Shown here in pieces: positions 1 to 5,800 of a stretch of DNA of 5,800 bases; positions within the stretch are counted from its first letter, which is position 1; each line of letters begins with the position of its first letter. Below the pieces are notes generated by a model. It saw only the letters and a list, made by a program, of their open reading frames with translations. It searched no databases and was not told the origin of the DNA. Source of the DNA: Candidatus Culexmicrobium profundum (GTDB lineage: Archaea; Thermoproteota; Methanomethylicia; Culexarchaeales; Culexmicrobiaceae); NCBI GenBank assembly GCA_025061245.1, contig JANZKD010000203.1, positions 1-5,800 of the forward strand. Direction: 5' to 3'. Made by a program: the position numbers and the translations under genes.

Positions 1-840
1 AAGCGTGTGGCTAAGGATATGGATCTTCCATTGATAATAAAGCCAATTATGACCTCTAGTGGTCATGGTACAACTATAGCTAAAACATGGAGTGATGTGA
101 AGAGGGCATACGAATATGCAGTTGAGCATGCTAGGGGGAAGGGGGATGAAGTTATTGTTGAAAGGTATTTAACTGATCTTAAAGAGAGGGGTGTAGAGAT
201 TACACAGCTGGTTTTAAGGCATTTTGATGAAAATGGAAATATTGTTACAACTTTGCTTCCTCCTATTGAGCATTATAGACCTGCAGCTACATATCATGAA
301 AGCTGGCTTCCTTACACTATTCCAGAAGATGTGAAATGTAAATGTCAAGAGTATGCTAGAAGGATTGCTGAATATTTGGGTGGACTTGGAATATATGCTG
401 TGGAGCAATTTGTTGTGGATGGTAAGGTGTATAATAGTGAGTTTGCTAATAGGCCTCATGACACTGGAATGGTTACTAGGTGGGCTTTAAGTAAGGATGA
501 AGGTGCCCTTCATTTATTGGCTTCAATGGGTCTTCCTATCTTGAAGTCTGATGTAAGTTTATTGACTGAGGACAGATTTTTCGTTGCGCATGTAATTCTA
601 GCTCCCGAGCATGGTGTAAGTGAGTCTTCAAGTGTTCTTCGATGGGATGCAAGCGCTGTTTACAATTTTATTAGAAGGAGAAACTATGTGGGAGATGTAT
701 GGTATTTTGGGAAGCCAACAGCATATCCTGGCAGGAGAATGGGATTGGCAGTAGCTTGTCATGAAGATTTGGCTACTGCAAGGAAAATTGCTGAGGGAAT
801 AGCTCACTTTGCTGAGAAATGTATTGTATATGAAGCTTAG
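1..840 (+). CDS. purT: Formate-dependent GAR transformylase (PurT), 5' truncated by window edge
   Basis: ATP-grasp enzyme that converts 5'-phosphoribosylglycinamide (GAR), formate and ATP to formyl-GAR, the folate-independent form of purine step 3; cytoplasmic. The frame is open from base 1, so 279 C-terminal residues are present. By comparison with E. coli PurT (392 aa) about 140 N-terminal residues lie upstream; the GTG at base 7 is not the start. Visible motifs, numbered from the first residue in the window: LIIKP (ATP-contacting Lys14), the glycine-rich loop SSGHGT at 19-24, VIVE at 51-54, the two metal-binding acidic residues in AVEQF (Glu135) and NSEF (Glu147), the PurT hallmark RPHDTG at 151-156, and FGKP (Lys238) plus RRMG at 245-248 for the phosphates. 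Relative to E. coli there are roughly 9 extra residues before Glu135 and about 15 between RPHDTG and FGKP, and ANRPHDTG replaces SPRPHDTG. It ends 8 bases before purS and is probably the upstream member of the same operon. Identity as a PurT-family enzyme is firm; exact substrate is inferred. Confidence 0.93.
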   Translation, partial: KRVAKDMDLPLIIKPIMTSSGHGTTIAKTWSDVKRAYEYAVEHARGKGDEVIVERYLTDLKERGVEITQLVLRHFDENGNIVTTLLPPIEHYRPAATYHESWLPYTIPEDVKCKCQEYARRIAEYLGGLGIYAVEQFVVDGKVYNSEFANRPHDTGMVTRWALSKDEGALHLLASMGLPILKSDVSLLTEDRFFVAHVILAPEHGVSESSSVLRWDASAVYNFIRRRNYVGDVWYFGKPTAYPGRRMGLAVACHEDLATARKIAEGIAHFAEKCIVYEA

Positions 841-844
841 GTGG
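839..844 (+). promoter_or_regulatory. Ribosome binding site of purS
   Basis: AGGTGG overlaps the purT stop codon TAG and sits 4 bases before the purS ATG. Nearly the same motif precedes purQ, which supports both starts and translational coupling in the operon. Confidence 0.6.
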
Positions 845-848
845 TTGT

Positions 849-1100
849 ATGGCTAAATTCTTAGCATGGATTGAAGTCTGGCTTAAGAAGGGATTAGTTG
901 ATGCTGAGGGAGAAACTGTAAGGGAAGCTTTAAATGATTTAGAATACCCTGTGTCTAGCGTTCGTGTTGGTAAGGTCTATAAAATACTGATTGATGCCAG
1001 AGATGAAAAGGATGCTAAACGCATTGTTGATGAAATGTGTAGACGGCTTTTAGCTAATCCTGTGAAGGATGATTATTCCTTTAGAGTTGAGAGGGTATGA
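849..1100 (+). CDS. purS: FGAM synthetase small subunit PurS
   Basis: Small bridging subunit of formylglycinamide ribonucleotide amidotransferase (FGAM synthetase). In known complexes PurS dimers dock PurQ onto PurL and help form the ammonia passage; it has no catalytic residues of its own. The protein is 83 aa, the normal family length. Family features are the N-terminal strand ending in KKGLVDAEGETV (about 13-24), the segment VSSVRVGKVYKI (about 35-46) and the C-terminal signature LLANPVKDDY (about 67-76). The ATG at 849 has a good AGGTGG 4 bases upstream, and no earlier in-operon start fits the family. Its TGA stop overlaps the purL ATG (ATGA at 1097-1100), so translation of the two subunits is probably coupled. 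It is of special interest here because the neighbouring PurL resembles forms that normally carry an N-terminal PurS-like region in the same chain. Confidence 0.95.
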   Translation: MAKFLAWIEVWLKKGLVDAEGETVREALNDLEYPVSSVRVGKVYKILIDARDEKDAKRIVDEMCRRLLANPVKDDYSFRVERV

Positions 1101-3472
1101 TCTATAGGAGGCTTTCATTACCCTTCGAAGTTTATGAAATTGAAGTTCTAAATGCTTCAGATGAGCAGTTAATGGAAATAAGTAGTGTCATGGGTTTAAA
1201 CTTGAATTTAAATGAGATGAGGGCTGTCAAGAAATATTTTAATGCTGTGGGTAGGAATCCAACTGATATTGAGCTTCAAACTATTGGTCAGTTGTGGTCT
1301 GAGCATTGTAGACATAAGACGTTTAAGGCTATCATTGTTGATGAGAATGGAAAAATGTTGGCAGATAATATGTTGAAAAGCTTTATAGAGAGAGCTACTA
1401 GGGAAGTTAATGCTCCATGGGTTATTTCTTTTCTAAAGGATAATGCTGGAATAATTGATTTCACAGATGAATATGCTATTGCAGTTAAAGTGGAAACGCA
1501 TAATCATCCTTCAGCTATTGATCCTTTTGGAGGTGCAGCTACAGGAATAGGTGGAGTTATTCGTGACGTACTTGGTGTATGGGCTAAGCCTATTGCACTT
1601 ATAGATGTGCTTTGTTTTGGTCCCTTAAATTATCCATATGAAAAGCTGCCTCCTGGAATTAAGCATCCAAGATATTTATTTAGGGGTGTTGTGGCTGGGA
1701 TAGGTCATTATGGTAATAACATGGGTATTCCAACTGTAGCGGGTGCTATATGCTTTGATGAGGGTTATGTTGGTAATGTAGTGGTGTATGCTGGTTGCGT
1801 TGGTTTATTGCCTAAGTCTAAGTATAGGTGGAGTGTGAAGGCTGGTGATGCAATAATAGTGATTGGTAATAGAACTGGTAGGGATGGAATTCATGGAGCT
1901 ACCTTTGCATCAGCAGATTTACGTGAGGACTCAGAATTGACTTCTAGATCAGCTGTTCAAATACCTGATCCAATTGAAGAGGAGAAATTGAGGAGGGCAA
2001 TTTTACAGATTAGAGATGAGAATTTAGGTTCGGGTATAACTGATCTCGGTGGTGGAGGTTTAGCAGTTGCTATAGCTGAAATGGCTTATCGATTAGGTGG
2101 TGGAGCTATAGTATATCTCAATAAATTACATTTGAGAGAACCTGATATGGCTCCTTGGGAGATTTGGATTTCAGAGTCGCAGGAGCGAATGTTATTAGCT
2201 GTACCTGAAGAGAATGTTGAACGAGTTTTAGAAATTATTAGGGATGAAGAGCTTGAAGCATCTATTATAGGTATTTTTACTGATGAGGATTCTATTAAGA
2301 TATACTTTAAAGATTATCTAATTGGAAATCTAAGTGTAGATTTTCTTCTTTCTCCACCTAAACTTAGTAGGAAAGCTGTCTGGAAGGTAGTGGAATATGA
2401 GGAGCCTATTTTTCCTGAATCTAAAGATTTAGGTGAAGAACTTTTAAGATTGCTTTCTTCTCCTAACATTGCCAGCAGGGAGAGTGTTATTAGAACTTAT
2501 GATCATGAAGTTCAAGGTAACACTGTTCTGAAACCTCTTCATGGTTTCTATGGAGGCCCTAATGATGCGGCTATAATTAAGCCCTTAGATGATTCATGGA
2601 AGGGTGTAGTTATATCTGTGGGTTTAAAGCCATGGTATAGTCGAATTGATCCCTATTGGATGGCTGCTTCAAGTATTGATGAAGCTTTGAGAAATAATGT
2701 TGCTGTTGGAGGTAGACGTATCGCCATTTTAGATAATTTTACTTGGGGGAATCCTGAGAAGCCTGATAGAATGGGTGCTTTATTTAGAGCCACAAAGGCA
2801 TGCTATGACTTTGCGAAGCTTTTTGAAGTTCCCTACATATCTGGTAAGGATAGTCTTTACAATGAGTCTCCTCTAGGTCCTGTTTTATCCACTCTTCTAA
2901 TAACTGCAATTGGTATAATTCCTGAAATTAGAAATGCTATTTCTATTGATTTTAAAGCTCCAGGAAATTCAATTTACTTGGTTGGATTAACACGCAATGA
3001 GTTAGGGGCTTCAGAATATTATCGTCTGAAGGGCTATATTGGGTGCACTATTCCTAAAGTATATGTGGATGAATCTAAGAGGAATATGAAGCTGATTACT
3101 GAAGCTATTGATCGAGGATATATCTCTGCATCTCACGATTTATCTGATGGAGGTCTTGGAGTTGCTATTGCTGAGATGGCTATTTCAAGTAATTATGGCG
3201 CTGAAATTTGGTTGAGTAAGGTTCATAGAAATGGAATTAATCGAAATGACTTCCTACTTTTTTCTGAGAGTAATGGTCGTTTTCTAGTAGAGGTTAAAGA
3301 AGACTGTTCAGCTGAATTTGAGAATTTAGCCTCAGCTATTGGATGTACATTTTCTAGGATTGGAACCGTCTTAAATGTAGGTCGTCTCGTGATTCATGGA
3401 TTAAACTATGAGTTGATTGTTGATTTAAGTTTAAATGAGCTTCGAAGGGCATGGAAAGGTGGATTGAAATGA
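1097..3472 (+). CDS. purL: FGAM synthetase large subunit PurL (long-type, PurS not fused)
   Basis: Catalytic subunit converting formyl-GAR, ATP and ammonia (delivered by PurQ) to FGAM, purine step 4; cytoplasmic. 791 aa, longer than T. maritima PurL (603) and B. subtilis PurL (742). Layout: N-terminal linker 1-65; WSEHC at 67-71 with the active-site His70; first AIRS-type half about 115-415 with VETHNHP (132-138), GGAATGIGGVIRD (145-157), GNNMGIPTV (206-214) and GRDGIHGATF (261-270); second half about 480-770 with GGPND (486-490), SGKDS (582-586) and SHDLSDGGL (679-687). No glutaminase domain is present; purQ follows. Compared with short PurL, extra blocks occur after WSEHC (about 75-115) and around PLNYPYEKLPPG (176-187). 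These blocks and WSEHCRHKTF recall, from memory, the roughly 950-1000 aa bacterial PurL group. The ATG overlaps the purS stop; the only SD-like sequence before it (GAGAGGG, 1089-1095) is too close, so coupled translation is likely. Confidence 0.96.
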   Translation: MIYRRLSLPFEVYEIEVLNASDEQLMEISSVMGLNLNLNEMRAVKKYFNAVGRNPTDIELQTIGQLWSEHCRHKTFKAIIVDENGKMLADNMLKSFIERATREVNAPWVISFLKDNAGIIDFTDEYAIAVKVETHNHPSAIDPFGGAATGIGGVIRDVLGVWAKPIALIDVLCFGPLNYPYEKLPPGIKHPRYLFRGVVAGIGHYGNNMGIPTVAGAICFDEGYVGNVVVYAGCVGLLPKSKYRWSVKAGDAIIVIGNRTGRDGIHGATFASADLREDSELTSRSAVQIPDPIEEEKLRRAILQIRDENLGSGITDLGGGGLAVAIAEMAYRLGGGAIVYLNKLHLREPDMAPWEIWISESQERMLLAVPEENVERVLEIIRDEELEASIIGIFTDEDSIKIYFKDYLIGNLSVDFLLSPPKLSRKAVWKVVEYEEPIFPESKDLGEELLRLLSSPNIASRESVIRTYDHEVQGNTVLKPLHGFYGGPNDAAIIKPLDDSWKGVVISVGLKPWYSRIDPYWMAASSIDEALRNNVAVGGRRIAILDNFTWGNPEKPDRMGALFRATKACYDFAKLFEVPYISGKDSLYNESPLGPVLSTLLITAIGIIPEIRNAISIDFKAPGNSIYLVGLTRNELGASEYYRLKGYIGCTIPKVYVDESKRNMKLITEAIDRGYISASHDLSDGGLGVAIAEMAISSNYGAEIWLSKVHRNGINRNDFLLFSESNGRFLVEVKEDCSAEFENLASAIGCTFSRIGTVLNVGRLVIHGLNYELIVDLSLNELRRAWKGGLK
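3457..3462 (+). promoter_or_regulatory. Ribosome binding site of purQ
   Basis: AGGTGG lies inside the end of purL, 6 bases before the ATG at 3469. It decides the purQ start in favour of 3469 over the in-frame ATG at 3451, which lies upstream of this site and would add six residues not expected before the PurQ first strand. Confidence 0.65.
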
Positions 3473-4263
3473 AGGTTAAAATAATTGTTTTAAGAGCACC
3501 TGGAACTAATTGTGATTCAGAGACAGCTCGAGCTTTAAGGGAAGCTGGAGCTAAAGTTGACATAGTTCATGTAAATAAGCTTCTGACAGGGAAGACTGAT
3601 CTGTTTGATTATCATGGATTAGTGATTCCGGGTGGTTTTTCCTATGGGGATAGAGTTAGGGCTGGAGCTATATGGGCCAAGAAGTTAAAGGCACACCTAT
3701 GGAATATTTTGGCAAAGTACATAGAAAGTGGGTGTCCTGTTCTTGGGATATGTAATGGATTTCAAGTTTTAGTTGAATTAAATTTTCTTCCAGGATTGTC
3801 ATATGGAGCGGAACCGCAGGCAACTCTAGCATCTAATACTTCAGCGAAATTTGAGTGTAGGTGGATTTATTTAATTCATGAAAATAAGGGGAAATGTATT
3901 TTTACTCGAGAACTTAGCGTAGGGAAAGTATTGCGTATGCCTGTTGCCCATAGTGAGGGTCGTTTTCTGCTTTATTCTGAAGATTATTTGAATAAACTGT
4001 TGTCTAGTGATCAAGTAGTTTTTAGGTATGCTACTCCTGAAGGTAAACCTGCTGGCGGCGTTTATCCATTTAATCCCAATGGCTCCCTTCATGATATTGC
4101 TGGAATTTGTAATCCTTCAGGTACAGTTATGGGTTTGATGCCTCATCCTGAGCGTGCAATATATTCTTGGCAGCTTCCTGATAGTTCTATTCTATCTTCA
4201 TATGCTGATGGCTGGTTAATCTTTAAGTCTATGATAAACTATATTGTTGAAGAGCTTCTTTAG
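3469..4263 (+). CDS. purQ: FGAM synthetase glutaminase subunit PurQ (long form)
   Basis: Class I glutamine amidotransferase subunit that hydrolyses glutamine and passes ammonia to PurL within the PurS/PurL/PurQ complex. 264 aa from the ATG at 3469. The N-terminus KVKIIVLRAPGTNCD is the usual PurQ opening (TNCD near 13-16). Oxyanion-hole region PGGFSYGD is at 54-61, the nucleophile elbow GICNGFQ at 93-99 with catalytic Cys95, and MPHPE at 224-228 supplies His226 and Glu228 to complete the triad. It is about 40 residues longer than the common 225-aa PurQ. The extra length falls mainly between about 125 and 215 (FECRWIYL, MPVAHSEGRF, GVYPFNPNGSLHDIAGICNP), a pattern I remember from longer bacterial PurQs and the glutaminase end of long fused enzymes. 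Start overlaps the purL stop (ATGA), giving a fixed subunit order S-L-Q in the operon. Nothing suggests loss of activity. Confidence 0.96.
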   Translation: MKVKIIVLRAPGTNCDSETARALREAGAKVDIVHVNKLLTGKTDLFDYHGLVIPGGFSYGDRVRAGAIWAKKLKAHLWNILAKYIESGCPVLGICNGFQVLVELNFLPGLSYGAEPQATLASNTSAKFECRWIYLIHENKGKCIFTRELSVGKVLRMPVAHSEGRFLLYSEDYLNKLLSSDQVVFRYATPEGKPAGGVYPFNPNGSLHDIAGICNPSGTVMGLMPHPERAIYSWQLPDSSILSSYADGWLIFKSMINYIVEELL

Positions 4264-4269
4264 TTTATG

Positions 4270-4743
4270 TCAGTTTTCATCGGCAATAATTTTCGCTCCC
4301 TTCTTTTTCCTATGCTCTCTATATTCAATTAGTTTCTCTCTTAGGCTAGAATATTTTATTGCTAGAATTTCTATTGCTAGTATTGCTGCATTTTCACTAT
4401 TATCTATTCCAATGCAGGCTACAGGAACTCCTGGGGGCATTTGAACTATTGATAGTAAAGCATCGAGACCTTCTAATTTAACATTTCTTGGGACACCTAT
4501 AACTGGCTTCAGAGTCTTGGATGCTATGAATCCTGGAAGTGCAGCTGATAGACCTGCAACAGCTATGAATACCTCTGCTTTTGTTTCAGCTATAAACTTC
4601 TCTAATGCCTCAGGATTTCTGTGAGCTGATAAAATTCTGTATTCGACTTTAATGTTAAATTGCTTTAATTTTTCATAGATTTTATCTCCAATTACTCTAT
4701 CACTTTCGCTTCCCAATATTAATGCCACAATGGGCTTCAACAT
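4270..4743 (-). CDS. purE: AIR carboxylation enzyme PurE (class I-like N5-CAIR mutase)
   Basis: Acts on the carboxylation of AIR to CAIR. Class I PurE enzymes rearrange N5-CAIR made by PurK; class II enzymes use CO2 directly. 157 aa, typical single-domain length. Visible motifs: GSESD at 11-15 (nucleotide phosphate and general binding loop), SAHR at 39-42 with His41 and Arg42 (Arg is typical of class I, Lys of class II), AGLSAALPG at 63-71, GVP at 83-85, and SIVQMPPGVPVA at 98-109, which also favours class I. The 63-71 loop is two residues shorter than E. coli's AGAGGAAHLPG and has Ala where that enzyme has His. The tail from about 130 is rich in charged residues and ends KIIADEN. ATG at 4743 is preceded by GAGGTGA. 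The gene faces purQ tail to tail (6-base gap) and is divergent from purM, so it is its own transcription unit. No purK lies in the window. Confidence 0.94.
   Translation of the reverse strand: MLKPIVALILGSESDRVIGDKIYEKLKQFNIKVEYRILSAHRNPEALEKFIAETKAEVFIAVAGLSAALPGFIASKTLKPVIGVPRNVKLEGLDALLSIVQMPPGVPVACIGIDNSENAAILAIEILAIKYSSLREKLIEYREHRKKKGAKIIADEN
4274..4308 (+). terminator. Possible T-rich terminator of the purT-S-L-Q transcript
   Basis: Just after the purQ stop the + strand has T runs at 4274-4277, 4290-4293 and 4304-4308. Archaeal RNA polymerase commonly stops at such oligo-T tracts without a hairpin, and I see no strong stem-loop. The tracts lie inside the 3' end of purE, so read-through would make RNA antisense to purE. 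In AT-rich DNA such runs also arise by chance. Confidence 0.25.
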
Positions 4744-4744
4744 T

Positions 4745-4751
4745 TCACCTC
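4745..4751 (-). promoter_or_regulatory. Ribosome binding site of purE
   Basis: On the - strand GAGGTGA lies directly before the purE start, one base from the ATG (GAGG core 4 bases away). It is a full match to the archaeal anti-SD UCACCUC and fixes the start at 4743. It also means the purE mRNA must have a leader, unlike purM. Confidence 0.6.
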
Positions 4752-4807
4752 AACGTGAATAAGTATAAGATTAAATAGATTTAAGAGTGATACCTATTTG
4801 ATGTCAG
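4752..4807. promoter_or_regulatory. Divergent purE/purM promoter region with TATA-like palindrome
   Basis: The short AT-rich spacer between divergent purE and purM must hold both promoters. At 4771-4784 is a perfect inverted repeat, TTAAAT-AG-ATTTAA, which places a TTTAA core on each strand. On the + strand the core centred near 4782 is about 26 bases before the purM ATG at 4808, the archaeal TATA distance for a leaderless transcript; purM also lacks a convincing SD. On the - strand the TTAAAT read from the same right arm would start purE RNA near 4756, just enough leader to include its GAGGTGA. A second AT-rich element, TATAAGA, lies at 4764-4770. Promoter positions are inferred; no regulator site is recognised. 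Confidence 0.45.
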
Positions 4808-5800
4808 ATGAATGGTAAAAGTAGGTATTCAGAGTTAGGTGTTGATGTGCATAAGGCAGGTATAGATTTCTTTAAGAGCTTTGTAGCTAATATTTTTCCT
4901 CATGCTTTTACAAATGTTTTTAAAGTTTCTGAAGGTGGTAGAGGGTTAGTTCTTCATGTTGATGGTGCTGGAAGTAAGCCCATAATCGCATATTTATATT
5001 ATAAAGAGACAGGGGACTGTAAATGGTTTAGAGGTTTAACTCAAGATGTAGTTGCTATGAATCTTGATGATGTAATTACGGTTGGTGCAAAACCAATTGC
5101 CTTCGCCGATTATATTTCGCTTAATTCATTTAAAATACCACGCTTAGAGGTTTTACATGAGTTAGGTGTAGGCTTTAAAGAGGTCTTCGATCTTCTCTCA
5201 AACTTTAATTTACCTATACTGTTTGCAGGTGGTGAAACTGCTGATCTTCCTGATCAAGTTAGAACACTAGATATTGCAGGTATTCTCCTCGCAGAAGTTG
5301 AATTGTCTAAGGCAATAACTGGTGATAGTATATGTGCTGGAAACATTATAGTTGGATTAAAGAGTAGTGGAAGAGCAAAATATGAAAAAGTTGAGAATAG
5401 TGGTATAATGTGTAATGGATTAACTTTAGCTAGACATGCATTACTAAATGAATCATATTTGTCAAAGTTTCCTGAAATAGGTGAGCCGCTATCTGAAAGA
5501 AAATATTTTGGCCGATACTGTCTTGAAGATTATCTAGATGAACTTGGAATGACTATTGGAGAAGCACTTCTTTCTCCTACTCGAATTTATGCTCCAATAA
5601 TAATGGAGGTTTTAGAAAGATGCGGTGAAGGTGTAACTGGTATGGTTCATAACACTGGGGGAGGTTTAACTAAAATACTTCGAATCGGCGTTAATTTGCG
5701 TTATATAAAGGATAATTTGCCCCCCATTGATCCAATATTCAAATTAATTCAGCTTGAAGGAAAGGTTAACTGGAGTGAAATGTATGAAGTTTTCAATATG
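4808..5800 (+). CDS. purM: AIR synthetase PurM (long type), 3' truncated by window edge
   Basis: Phosphoribosylformylglycinamidine cyclo-ligase: closes FGAM to AIR with ATP, purine step 5; cytoplasmic and homologous to each half of PurL. 331 residues are visible and the frame is open to the last base; perhaps 45-60 C-terminal residues are missing. Motifs: YSELGVDVHKAG (7-18), HVDGAGSKP (50-58; equivalent of TDGVGTK), DVVAMNLDDV (80-89; equivalent of DLVAMCVNDL), GAKPIAFADY (93-102), AGGETADLP (140-148), GLKSSGRAKYEK (183-194), LLSPTRIYAP (254-263), NTGGGLTK (282-289) and EMYEVFNM (324-331). The usual SSGPHSNGYSL is interrupted: about 13 extra residues (YEKVENSGIMC) precede NGLTLARH, and another long block (about 215-248) precedes SPTR. 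I remember these traits from Bacteroidetes-type PurM of about 390 aa. An in-frame TGA at 4799-4801 leaves ATG 4808 as the first possible start. There is no clear SD, so it is probably leaderless. Confidence 0.94.
   Translation, partial: MNGKSRYSELGVDVHKAGIDFFKSFVANIFPHAFTNVFKVSEGGRGLVLHVDGAGSKPIIAYLYYKETGDCKWFRGLTQDVVAMNLDDVITVGAKPIAFADYISLNSFKIPRLEVLHELGVGFKEVFDLLSNFNLPILFAGGETADLPDQVRTLDIAGILLAEVELSKAITGDSICAGNIIVGLKSSGRAKYEKVENSGIMCNGLTLARHALLNESYLSKFPEIGEPLSERKYFGRYCLEDYLDELGMTIGEALLSPTRIYAPIIMEVLERCGEGVTGMVHNTGGGLTKILRIGVNLRYIKDNLPPIDPIFKLIQLEGKVNWSEMYEVFNM

Noticed and set aside
214..459. Open frame on the - strand within purT
   Set aside because: It lies wholly across a well-conserved purT region and its translation shows no recognisable family; a shadow frame.
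1103..1111. Strong SD-like TATAGGAGG inside codons 3-5 of purL
   Set aside because: No in-frame ATG, GTG or TTG follows at a suitable distance (next Met codon is at 1172), and the out-of-frame ATG at 1134 opens only five codons. It is best explained as two AGG codons for Arg-Arg.
3451..3468. Possible longer purQ starting at the ATG at 3451
   Set aside because: It would place the AGGTGG ribosome binding site inside the gene and add six residues that do not fit the PurQ N-terminus; ATG 3469 has the SD and the ATGA overlap with purL.
3354..3563. Open frame on the - strand across the purL/purQ junction
   Set aside because: Covers conserved coding sequence of two genes, with no family resemblance or SD; chance frame.
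3871..4092. Open frame on the - strand within purQ
   Set aside because: Antisense to conserved purQ sequence and low complexity; chance frame.
4244..4444. Hydrophobic + strand frame opposite purE that looks like a small membrane protein
   Set aside because: It is antisense to the conserved C-terminal half of PurE. The hydrophobic look comes from reading the complement of a Lys/Glu-rich tail; there is no convincing ribosome binding site.
4801..4818. ATG at 4801 as an alternative purM start or a leader peptide
   Set aside because: It is out of frame with PurM and meets TAA after five codons; too short to support as a gene.

Overview
The window carries part of a de novo purine (IMP) biosynthesis gene cluster, most likely from an AT-rich archaeon. 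I base the archaeal assignment on several points. The PurE protein has archaeal-looking sequence. Ribosome binding sites are of the AGGTGG/GAGGTGA kind, matching the usual 3' end of archaeal 16S rRNA. PurS, PurL and PurQ are separate proteins, and purM looks leaderless behind a TTTAA-type TATA box. Arginine is mostly AGA/AGG. I cannot place it more precisely, and a bacterial origin for some of the genes is possible.

Layout: on the + strand, the 3' part of purT (1-840) is followed by purS (849-1100), purL (1097-3472) and purQ (3469-4263). The gaps are 8, -4 and -4 bases, so this is a tight operon with ATGA stop/start overlaps. purE (4270-4743) lies on the - strand, convergent with purQ and only 6 bases from it. 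A 64-base divergent intergenic region (4744-4807) separates purE from purM (4808 to beyond the right edge, + strand). Both window ends cut through genes. No stretch over 300 bases lacks a gene, and I see no RNA gene, mobile element or CRISPR array.

How the genes work together: PurT makes formyl-GAR from GAR with formate and ATP. PurS, PurL and PurQ form FGAM synthetase, in which PurQ releases ammonia from glutamine, PurL uses it with ATP, and PurS bridges the two. PurM closes the ring to give AIR, and PurE carries out the carboxylation step towards CAIR. The window therefore covers four consecutive stages of the pathway. purD, purF, purK, purC, purB and the final IMP-forming genes are not visible here.

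This is core metabolism, and I found no unknown system. The points worth a second look are evolutionary. PurL, PurQ and PurM all resemble longer subfamilies that I remember from bacteria (PurL from very long PurLs with a fused N-terminal region, PurM from the Bacteroidetes type), yet PurS is a separate small gene here. PurE has an altered active-site loop, PurT is diverged with insertions, and the purE/purM spacer holds a short symmetric TATA-like palindrome.
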